Source: Oscarella lobularis
Lineage: Eukaryota > Porifera > Homoscleromorpha > Homosclerophorida > Oscarellidae
Length of the DNA: 64,000 nucleotides
Assembly (NCBI RefSeq): GCF_947507565.1
Contig: NC_089187.1
Coordinates: 1,798,001-1,862,000 of the forward strand
Reading direction: 5' to 3'
Part shown: positions 54,699-64,000 of the stretch, piece by piece
Position numbering within the stretch: the first letter of the stretch is position 1
Layout of the letters: every line of letters starts with the position of its first letter
Notes under the pieces: generated by a model
Seen by the model: the letters and a program-made list of their open reading frames with translations, nothing else
Database searches by the model: none
What the model was told of the DNA's origin: nothing
Made by a program: the position numbers and the translations under genes

Positions 54699-57600
54699 AT
54701 GCAGTCGTCCTGTTTCACAGGTCTTCTTCTTCTACTTCTGCATCCTCCTGAAAACGTTGACGGTCAAAGTGCAAGTATGATTTGTGTAATTATCTATTCT
54801 ACATTTTAGCTGTTATTGTAGGTCTCTACCCGTTTGGCTCACTCCACAGTGATAAAACGGTTTCAACGGCGGATGATACTTATTCTTCTGCTATTCATCT
54901 TCCTAACGGTTTTCAGTTTGGTAGCCAGCATTACACAGTAGCTTACGTATGTGTAGACTACAGCTAGGGTCGCTTTTTATCTATTTGTTTTCTCTAGGTT
55001 AGTACTAATGGTCTCGTGTCGTTTGACGTTTCAACCTCTAGTTATGGGTCGTCGCTGTTTCCTAAAAACGGCGTTCCAGTCGTAACAGCATTCTGGTCTG
55101 ACATCCAGATCAGCGGTGGAGACGGCAGTATATACTATCACCTTTACACTGATTCATCGTCGAACGTCATCAAAAGAGCGGGCAGAGAAATCACAGCGTT
55201 CACTGGAGCTCATTTTGAACCAACTTGGGTGCTAGTAGCGACATGGCATCAAGTTCCAAAGTTTGTCTATTCGAGCGCTGGGCCTGAAGTGCGCTCACCG
55301 AAAGCTGTCTTTCTGAATTATGATTCTTGTTTTTCTTGTAGCGCAACACCTTTCAAGTTGTTCTCGCAACGAACAACGTTTCTTCGTATGCATTATACAA
55401 TTATCCGCAAAATGGATTGCAGTGGACAGAAAGTACCAACTTCTATAAGGGAGTTGTTGGTTACGCCAATTCGGACGCTAGTGCGGTCTACAACCATCCT
55501 CTTTCTTTAACGTCAAATATTACGTATCTGGTAAACGATCCTTCGTTTTCTAACGTTGGAATAGCTGGTCGATTTGTGGCTTGCCTGTCACCGTCAAATG
55601 GAAACAACACTCAAAACTGTAAGAGATACAAATCCCAGTTTTCTCAGAAAACAAATTTACAGTATTTATCTTAGGCGATCCTCCGCTCTATTGCCGCTTG
55701 TCAATTTCCTCTGTTGATGATCGTCTGTCTACCATTCCATGTCAGGGCTTTGTGGCACCTCGAATCGCGTCTCCTTCGGCATATCATCAGATTTTTCCGG
55801 TTCCCAACAAGGACGCCGTGTACTCGGTCGGCCAATCCGTTTATGTGCACCGTCACAGAAAGCTTTTGATTAACGTCGTCACAGTCGAAGGCAATCCCAC
55901 TCCGAATCTGACGTGGACTCTACCTAACGGCACTCGACTCGTTCCAGAACAAACGCGGGGATCTAATCAAGTGCTTCCCAACGGAACGCTCGTTATTTTG
56001 CACGTGCAAGACGAGGACGGCGGCACGTACACGGCGACAGCTGAAAATGAATACGGCAGGGACGCGATGTCTTCGAAAGTGACAGTAGTCTGTACGTTGT
56101 CAGGTATCCCTTTAGCATAAAATTCGTTCTCATTTTTCTTTAAAGGTTCTCCGTCCATTGTCACGGCTATGCACGACGCACGTTCCGAGACAGTTCCACA
56201 AGGCGATCGCTTCTACACTGCAGGCGCAAGTATGGTAATGCGGCAAGGAGGCAATCTCCGCATCGACGCTATAGTAAACTCGTCTTGCGCCGATGTTAAT
56301 TACATGTGGACTCTTTCCGACGGAAGTCGCCTTCGACCGGGCGAAGCTCTCGGGCAAAGCCGCATTTTGGACAACGGAACGCTTATCGTTGCGAGAGTCA
56401 ATGTGTCGCAGTCCGGAGACTGGTACCGAGTAGACGTTTCTAACGAAGGTGGAAACGACAGCGTTGTTTCCACACTGAGAGTAATCTGTAAGCTGGGAAA
56501 AATTGGGTTTAAAACATTTGACAGCACCCTTTTTCTTTACAGGCAGTCCAAAGATTCTAGTTGTATCAAGTCCATCTCATCGCTTCTCCGCCGTGGATGA
56601 CAGTCATAAAACGTTGCTTGTGCGCAAGTCGCTTTCTTTTCAAAGCGACGTTTATACTGATCGCGATTGCCCCGTCCTCAATTTCACTTGGACTCTGCCG
56701 AATCACGTGCAACTTAGCTCGGGCGAATCGTCGGATAAATTCAAAATTCTGACAAATGGAACTTTAGTTATCAAGTCGGTCGATTTGACTGATCAAGGAA
56801 GTTACAGCGTCGAAGTCGTCAGCAGTGGAGGTTCCGATTCTCGAGCGTTCTCTATCGACGTCATCTGTAATCAGAAACCAAAGGAAAAGTTTCTAGCTCA
56901 CGTTTTCTTTCAGGTCAACCACGCATTATTCGCGGAAGAGGCACGACGTCCGATCTTCCGGATTCGGACAGGTATTTCGCTGTCGGACAAAAGTGGACCA
57001 TACGAGTCGGCAACGATCTCTACGCCGACGTGATTATCAATCAGTCGTGCCCCAAGGCAAACATAACTTGGCAGCTGGCAAACGGATTGCGAGTCGCTCC
57101 AAGGCAGTTTGTAAACGGTGCCCACGTGCTCGCTAACGGAACCCTTGTCGTCAAGAACGTACAACTGGTCGACGCCGGAATTTACACCGCAACGGCATTT
57201 TCTCTTGGCGGAAGGGACTCGGTTAACTCCGTCCTTGACGTAGTTTGTAAGACATTCTCAATTCAGGTATATTGATTGAAATAATTACTCTTTGTATACG
57301 AAGGCCGTCCGAAAATTATTCGAGGAGTGGGAAGCGTCTCTGTGATTCCGGACGCCAACGTCTACTCTATCGTCGGACGAGACTGGATTCTGCGAAAGGG
57401 ATTTTCTCTACTAGCGGCCGTTTATGTCAATTCTAGCTGTCCAATTGTGAATATATCGTGGCATCTTCCCGACGGCCGACGAATGGAAACTGGAGAATCT
57501 TCCGGACGAACGAGTGTTCTCTCTAACGGAAGTTTACTTATTTCAGACTCCCAACTTGGTGATTCGGGTGAATACGAGGCTGAAGCTCGAACGATCGGCG

Positions 57601-60600
57601 GAAGTGATTTTGCCATTTCGTCTCTCCGAATCCTCTGTAATGACAAGTTATTTCTTCTACATGTATTGTGTTATTAAGTGTCATGTAGGTACTCCGAAAA
57701 TTTTGCCTTCTCCCAAGGCCACGTCAGATCTAACCTTCTCAAATCGTTATTTTGAAATCGGGCAGAGATGGATCATCCGAACGGGATTCAGACTCTACGG
57801 AAATGTCGTCGTTGATCGCGAGTGCCATAATGTCAATGTGTCCTGGCGTCCTCCAGGCGGTATTTTCCTCAGTGAAGGGCAATCTGACGGACGATACAAA
57901 ATTCTGTCTAACGGCACTCTCGTCATCGAAAACGCGAGTTTGTCCAACGCAGGAAGGTATAAAGTCAGAGTGAGCACCGAAGGCGGCATAGACGAATCTA
58001 GTTCAGAATTGACAGTGATATGTAAGCCGGAGTTGCTTTTGAGCAGTCACTTGACCTATAATGTTGCGTCTCAGGTTTGCCTGATATTCTTTCGGCTTCC
58101 GGTTCTCTATCAGGTCTCCCTTTCGCCGATCGCTTTTTCAGCGCAGGGCAGCAGGCTGTGGTAAGAAAAGGCTACGGTGTGAGAGTCGGTGTGCGTGTCA
58201 ATCCCAAATGTCCAAACGTGACTCTGAGCTGGGTTCTTTCTACGGGCGTATCGATCAGAGCTGGTCAAACGTACCAAAAGTTCACTGTCTTCTCGAATGG
58301 AACTCTTTACATTAGAGATACAACTCTATCAGATGCTGGAGCGTACGTAGTTGCAGCTACTAATCAAGGGGGAAAAGATAATGCTACGTCGCATTTAGTC
58401 GTTATTTGTGAGAAATGAAGTATTTGCTCTAAAAAATTGTTGGCTAACTTTTCAATGTTAGGCCAGCCAAAAATTCTTCCTAGCACCGGAACCCCACTCG
58501 GACTTCCCAACTCGAATCGCTACTTCGGAATTGGACAACAATGGATAATCCGTGACGGTTACACTTTGCAGGCCAACGTCGATATTGACTCTGCCTGTCC
58601 GCATGCTAGCTTCACGTGGCAACTTGCAAACGGTGACCGCCTACAGAGCGGAGATTATCGCGGAAGATACTCGGTTCTCAGTAATGGGACTCTTGTGATC
58701 GAAAGGGCAAGCCTAGGCGACGCTGGAGCGTACGTAGCTTATGCTCGTACAGCGGGTGGCGTCGATTCTGCGACGTCGCGACTTACCGTTATATGTATGA
58801 AATCTGACGGTTAATAATTTAATCTCAATGCTCTAAAATTTAGGTCGTCCTCAAATTATTCCCGGAAGGGGTTTTCTTTCCGGTCTGCCCCATGCGGATC
58901 GTCGTTTTGTACTGGGTGAAACCACTTGGAATATTCGATTAGGATACACAGCCTACGTTGACGTCGTCATTAATCAATCCTGCCCCGTAGGGAATATCAC
59001 ATGGCACTTGGCAAACGGAACAGTTTTAGATACGAATCAAAGCGACGGCCGGTTTCGAGTTCTTCCGAACGGGACTCTCGTTATAAGTCGGGTTCAATTG
59101 TCTGACCAGGGCATCTATAGAGCAACGGCAACAACAGACGGAGGATCTTCGGCAGCAGAGTCGCCTCTTTCGGTTAGATGTAGGTGACGTCAAACACGAA
59201 GCGTATTCGAGCATGCTTGATTGTTCTTTTTTATTAGGCCGTCCGAAAATTTCTGTTCCGCCCACTTTGTCCTCCGTAGTTCCTAACGCTGATCGGAATC
59301 TTTCGGTTGGGCTACACTGGACGGTTCACCGTGGTCGAAGTCTCGTCGCTAGCGTGCAAGTTGATCCGAGCTGTCCGAAGGTCGACGTCACTTGGTTTAT
59401 ATCACATGGACGACTTGTCCTGCAAGCCGGAAATCGTTCTCGCAATTATCGAGTTCAAATGGACGGGAGTCTAAAAATAACAGATGCACAGGTTTATAAC
59501 GAAGGAACATTCTTGGCGCAAGTTAGGTCAAGTGGTGGAGAAGACACAGCTTCGTCAACACTCTCCGTCATATGTAAGACAACAACGACTCTGTCCTACA
59601 TCGTTATTGATTTCTTTTAGTTCCGCCTTTATTCGTCGTGTCACCACCGGCTACGGAGGAACTGAGCGATCCAATACCTGACGTAGGCGAGCTCACGACA
59701 GCCATTGGTCAACGGATTCGCTGTCGTCCAGGACAGACTATTATCATTGTAGCAGAAATTGCCGAAGCTCGACCTGCAGCTGAAATTGAGTGGACGCTTC
59801 CTAACGGAACAATGCTAAAGGCGAATTCAAAGCGTGGTCGTTTTGAAGTGAATGCCAATGGAACTCGTATTGCCATTACAAGTATCCAAGAAACCGATCA
59901 AGGGCCGTACACAGCTAGAGCAGCCAACGGCGTAGGAACCGACGAGAAGACGAGCAAAGTCATTGTTATACGTACGACAAAAGAACTAATATTTTTGACG
60001 TGGAAAATTAGTTTATTGTTTAGCTCAACCGATGTTTGACGAAGGACGCCTCAGTCAAACGTCTCTAGTTGTTGACGCTGGGTCTAATATTTCTTTACGT
60101 GCCGAATTGAAGCACGTCCGCTTTAATTTAACTGTCTTAGAGTGGACGCTTCCGGACGGAAGATCTTTGCGTCAAGGACAAGTTTTTGGCAAATTTGTCG
60201 CTTCGAATGATTCGTTTTTGATCATTAGCAAAATTTGGCCAGAAGATGCGGGGAGCTATTTGGTTACAGCAACAAATCCTGCAGGGAAAGCAACGAAGAA
60301 ATTCAGAGTTCGAGTCAAAGGTACGATATCTCAACAATAATAGACCTAATTAATTAATAGTTTGGGTATTTTAGATTATGTGTAAGCGAATGATTTGCTC
60401 TCAATGCTATTTAACTGTAAGTTTCAAATGTTTAGCTACGAGCTTAGGCACGCAGCATGCAACGCGGCGTGTGGTCCATCAGGTCAGTTGGAAAAATCGC
60501 ATTTTTATTTTGGTGATATTTGCGTTGATCAAGGCATACAAGTCATTTCGACTTTTTGCCTTTCAAACGAAACTCAAACAGAAACAGATGAATCGAAGTG

Positions 60601-62533
60601 CATTGTGGCCGAAAAACGACGGCCAGCAGTGCCACCCCCAATTCCGTGTAACAGACGTCCTTGCGAAGTGCAGTGAAATCTACGATTATAGGCACTTTCT
60701 TACGATGCTCTTATTTCAAGATTTACGTCTGGGAGACGAGTGCGTGGGATCGTACGTCTTGTATCAGCTGCGTTGTTCACCAGAACCGACGCGTCACTTG
60801 CCTATTCAAAAATGTGGGCACGAACGCATCAGAAAGCGTTTCTGATATCAACTGTTCTGGATATCCAAAGCCTCGTGTTCGCCGCCTGTGCAACGAAGGT
60901 CAATGCTCAGGTAAATACAGTGACCATGCATTCAGACTTAATTAAAGTAAAATTCTTATCTCATCGTCTCAGTTATTCCGAGATTTCGTCAGCCGCCTGC
61001 CTTCGTCATGCCGCTAAATCGATCGCTTGTGTATAATCGATACGATGTTCGTCAACAAGTCATTGGCGTACAGGGAAGGTATCTCTATATCGACACTGTG
61101 CTGGCGCAGGGCTCTTCATCATCTCTCGGCATTTCGTGGACGTTTCCCAATAACACTTACGTACATGCCGGACAAAGTCGCGGAAGATTTACAGTTTTTG
61201 GCAACGGAACTCTTCGCGTAAAAGGCGTTCAATTCGCCGATCAGGGGCAATATGAAGTAGCTGCAGCAAACAGCGCTGGACGGGACCACGTCGCTTTGAA
61301 TATCACCATTTACGGTAAAATGCAGCTATTATAATACTTATCGGTGAAATAATTCCCTAGTAAAGGAATGCGCAATATTGTATAGTGATAACACTGTGCA
61401 TGCAGAACGCAAGGATTGTCGCTTACTTTATTAATTATTTATTGTAAATCATTTTTATGATTTTTGTTTTATATCCAGTTCCTTCTCAAATACCGTCGCG
61501 CAATGTTTACCGATCTTACCGTCCAAGGTTGGTTGATTCTCACTCAGGAACAATCAAAGTTCAACTTGGAGAAAGCGTCGTTATCTTTTGTCGCCATGAG
61601 GGGTTTCCAAAGCCTTCTTTGACGTGGACGCGCAACGGTGACTTGGTCGCACCCGACAATCGAATAAGAATCGAAAACAACGGCGTTCTGGTCATATCTA
61701 AAATTCTATTAAACGATTCTGGCACGTATGAGTGTACAGCTACGAATGTTGTTGGAGCAGATAGCAAGAACGTCACACTAACTGCTCAAAGTGAAGTTGA
61801 TTTTTATAGCGTTTCTGTCTTGATAACTGTAACCCTATCTCTCTAATTAAGGTTTTGAAGTAAAATGGGTGCGCGTGGCTCGTCCGTGCTCAGTGACGTG
61901 TGGAAGAGGTTAGCTGCCTTTTCTCGAGCACATGCAATGTATAAAAAATAATTTTTTTATTTTATTGAAGGAGAAAGGGTCATTGCGGTCGAATGTCGTA
62001 CGAAATTGACTAGAGCTAAAGTTGACGATTTCCAATGCCAGGAATTGGTGAGACCTCGGGCCAACGTAAAAGTGTGCTACACTACTTCTTGTCCACCGAG
62101 GTGAGTTAATTAACGTTTCGAATTAAATATGAAATCGTATGCATCTTTGTTACAGATGGCGTGCAGCTGATTTTGGAAACTGCACGGAATCGTGTATCAA
62201 AACTCGCAGAGTTTGGTGCGAAAAGATAAACAAAAGAGGCGGAACAGTGCGAGTGTCTTTCTATCATTGCAAGGCGGTCGGCAGGAAGCCTCCAAGAACT
62301 CGTCGTTGTTCTGATAGTGGTCAGTGGGTGGTGTCAGATTGGTCAAAGGTGTGAAAATCTTTATTCTCTCAAAATCGTTTCTATTTGTCTCTTCGTAGTG
62401 CTCGAATTCTTGTGGAAGGAGAAATGTAACTTGTGTTGACATATGCGGGAAATGGCGTGGAGCTTCTTGCCAACGTTCAGGGCCAAAGCCGCCTGTGTTT
62501 AAGCCTTGCGGCGATGCAACATGCATAAATTAA
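54699..62533 (+). CDS. Giant secreted matrix protein: NIDO, 14 Ig, TSP1 repeats
   Basis: Exon 1 (54699-54768) is a signal peptide (MQSSCFTGLLLLLLHPP). Exons 54810-54946, 54998-55288 and 55342-55618 form a NIDO domain (GLYPFGSLHSDK, VSTNGLVSFD, VVGYANSD). Twelve Ig-like modules follow, one per exon, from 55675 to 60320; those starting 56914 to 58462 are each exactly 333 bp. Then two TSP1-type regions (parts 60534-60667 and 60721-60910), two Ig modules (60973-61314 without Cys pair; 61479-61790 canonical with VIFCRHEG and YECTATN), and three TSP1 repeats (61852-61908 with 61971-62100, 62156-62348, 62399-62533) to TAA. About 2,100 residues, no membrane segment. All modules are phase 1-1 and thus shufflable. 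It resembles hemicentin or papilin-type matrix proteins in kind. The exon around 60430-60485 that opens the first TSP1 is uncertain. Confidence 0.85.
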
Positions 62534-63017
62534 CAGCTGAGAACAAAAAAAATCGGGACTCGTTTTTTTTTCTTTAGAGAAGTGTCTAGATCGTTGTTTG
62601 TGCATAAGCATTCTTGCTTCGGATATTTCTCTTCTCAGAACTTCAACTCCGGCGTTCAAAGAAGGTATGTCGTAAAATAGAACCCTAGCAAACCTACCCT
62701 ATACCCTTTTTTGTGACACCAACGCTGCACTTGCCACACGTACGTTTGTAATATGTTACGTTGAAACGTAGTTTCATATTTGCTAGGCAAACGTGTGTCA
62801 AATTTTTACAAAGACCTTTGTCTAAAAGAGGGCTACAGCTGTATTTAGATTTAGATTTTAGATAGATACTGTATCTGGCATTTTTTCTTCAGGGATGAGC
62901 GCCGTAGGCTAAATTTAGCAGCCTGCATTCTAGATGAGGAAACAGAGCTTGGAGAGCGAGGCGTTCGCCAGATAAGGAAGATCTAAAAGCGTCAATTGGT
63001 TTGGAAAGCGTGCCCGT
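62534..63017. other. Intergenic
   Basis: 3' flank of the matrix gene and upstream of the fragment below. No supported gene; AT-rich with gttt/aaac runs. Confidence 0.4.
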
Positions 63018-63365
63018 ATGAAAACCCCGTATCCCTGCGCCTTGCGTCTCCTCTTTCTCTTCGCCTTGGCTCAGTTGGGTCTTTCAGACAAGTGGGATCG
63101 AGAAGGCACGTCGTGCACATCGCTTTTCTTCTTCCGACAAGCAAAGGCGGTCCGGTCCGGTCCGTAGGAAGCGATAGGCTGGACGTCACGTGCGAAATCG
63201 CCATCGTCGACATTTCTGAAGGACTAGACTACGAGCTACGCCTCAGACGAACGACACAAAGGTAGAGATCAGTAATCGTCGCTGCGATAATTCTACAGCT
63301 TAGAAGTAGTTTCGGTTTCAATATAGCTTTTTTTTTTAGAGCAAGTGCGATAGGAAATTAAATTA
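63018..63365 (+). pseudogene. Fragment resembling the start of a GABA-B-type receptor ligand domain
   Basis: An ATG at 63018 opens a leader-like peptide (MKTPYPCALRLLFLFALAQ). In another frame, a conceptually continuous peptide reads HVVHIAFLLPTSKGG, then CEIAIVDISEG and YELRLRRTTQ up to a gtagag donor at 63262; after a candidate acceptor the next codons spell Ser-Lys-Cys-Asp and soon stop. The order (beta strand IAFLLP, helix with Glu-Ile-Ala-Ile-x-Asp-Ile, Tyr-Glu-Leu, then SKCD) matches the first lobe of the venus-flytrap domain of metabotropic GABA receptors. The leader is out of frame with it by one base and nothing of the rest of the receptor follows within 600 bp, so this is likely a broken fragment. 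Alternatively more exons lie past the window. Confidence 0.35.
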
Positions 63366-63415
63366 ATGAGACTCTTTGCATTGCAGGCATTGATCGCTCG
63401 TGCCTCCCGCGGTTA

Positions 63416-63592
63416 GTCCTGCCCGTCACCCATCCAGCCGCGCTTCTCCCGATTTGGACAACCCGTCGGTATCGACATCAAATTACTCAAAGTGCTCCAT
63501 CGAACGCAGTGCTGAACGCCTCGAAGTATATTTGCTTCGATCGAATCGCCTTTGAAATCGATTCGACCCGCTTCATCGACGTCGCCCACATT
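63416..63592 (-). pseudogene. Duplicated fragment of the rhamnosidase catalytic region
   Basis: About 177 bp match 52888-53060 of the rhamnosidase gene on the same strand with only a few differences, covering the segment from GRIDFKG to CPNREKRGWMGDGQ. It is cut off on both sides by unrelated sequence, so it cannot work. The high similarity suggests a recent copying event over about 10 kb. Confidence 0.9.
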
Positions 63593-64000
63593 TTGCGTTG
63601 CTCTTGTGCCTCTTCGCGTGGGATAGTGCTCGGCTCTCGTCTTTCCTAGCGGGGATACTACTCTCCTCGGGATGAGTACTGTAGTTGCGTTGCCGTTTGC
63701 TGGACCGTGACGCACCAATATATATTTGAGTCAGAGTGAATTTGGCTCCAACACCTATTCAAGTTCACATCGAGAAGACGAGAGCATGAGAGCTGTTCTG
63801 TGTTCGCGCTTCTGCTTGGTTTTCTGCTCATGTAAGAAGTTGGTGGAGTTGACAATGACGACGACGGCGACGATGACGACAACGACAGCCACCTCCTTCT
63901 CCATGCTACAGAGTAAATTGTCAGGTAGGGGGTGCGCGTTTTTCTCACTGACTTACACACGCTAGTCCCGTATTCTTTCATTTTTTGATCAGGTCAACTC
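63593..64000. other. Right edge; possible first exon at 63786
   Basis: An ATG at 63786 gives a hydrophobic, Cys-rich leader-like start (MRAVLCSRFCLVFCSC) followed by a gtaaga donor (63830). Beyond it is a low-complexity (ACG)n-like stretch encoding Thr-rich sequence. It may be the first exon of a gene outside the window. Confidence 0.25.

Noticed and set aside
1-64000. CRISPR arrays, bacterial operons, ribosome binding sites or attachment sites
   Set aside because: Introns and animal domain types throughout show a eukaryotic nuclear genome; no such prokaryotic features are present.

Overview
The window is nuclear DNA of an animal. Genes are split by very short introns (most 45-75 bp) with GT-AG borders and a noticeable number of GC-AG borders, and the products are metazoan types: receptor tyrosine kinase, Ig, EGF, SRCR, C-type lectin, TSP1, NIDO, Death, CARD and ZU5 proteins. 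The compact introns and unusual domain mixtures suggest a non-bilaterian, most likely a sponge (possibly homoscleromorph). That placement is inference, not proof.

Layout. 1-12 kb: end of a kelch-type gene, a minus-strand Ig/FN3 receptor-like gene, a plus-strand two-Ig membrane protein, a small secreted H-type lectin, then mostly gene-poor DNA with a 701-bp inverted-repeat transposon. 12-20 kb: duplicated leader exons followed by a large receptor tyrosine kinase with C-type lectin, SRCR and EGF modules outside. 20-22 kb: a secreted sialidase whose only intron is a transposon. 22-30 kb: a Death/NB-ARC/TPR gene and two broken pieces of a second sialidase. 30-43 kb: a multi-membrane SH3/ZU5/Death gene, a CARD/KH gene with an inverted decayed copy, and a MOV10-like helicase with a partial tandem copy. 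43-55 kb: a small basic protein, an LRR/GCC2/multi-membrane protein, a secreted ML-domain protein, and an almost certainly intronless alpha-L-rhamnosidase. 55-64 kb: a very large secreted NIDO/Ig/TSP1 protein, a fragment resembling a GABA-B-type receptor, and a stray piece of the rhamnosidase.

Together the genes look like a neighbourhood of recognition and defence functions (lectins, scavenger and LRR receptors, ML lipid binder, Death/CARD adaptors, RNA helicase, glycosidases), with much local duplication and decay. The two strongest novelties are an intron created in the sialidase by a DNA transposon with an intact 9-bp target duplication, and tandem Ig modules whose disulfide cysteines sit at non-canonical positions.

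Limits: all splice joins were made by hand from reading frame, phase and splice dinucleotides. Several genes contain single breaks (TGA at 15171, a one-base loss near 18972, a frame change near 24530, TAG at 40144, a one-base loss near 41005) that may be real or assembly errors.
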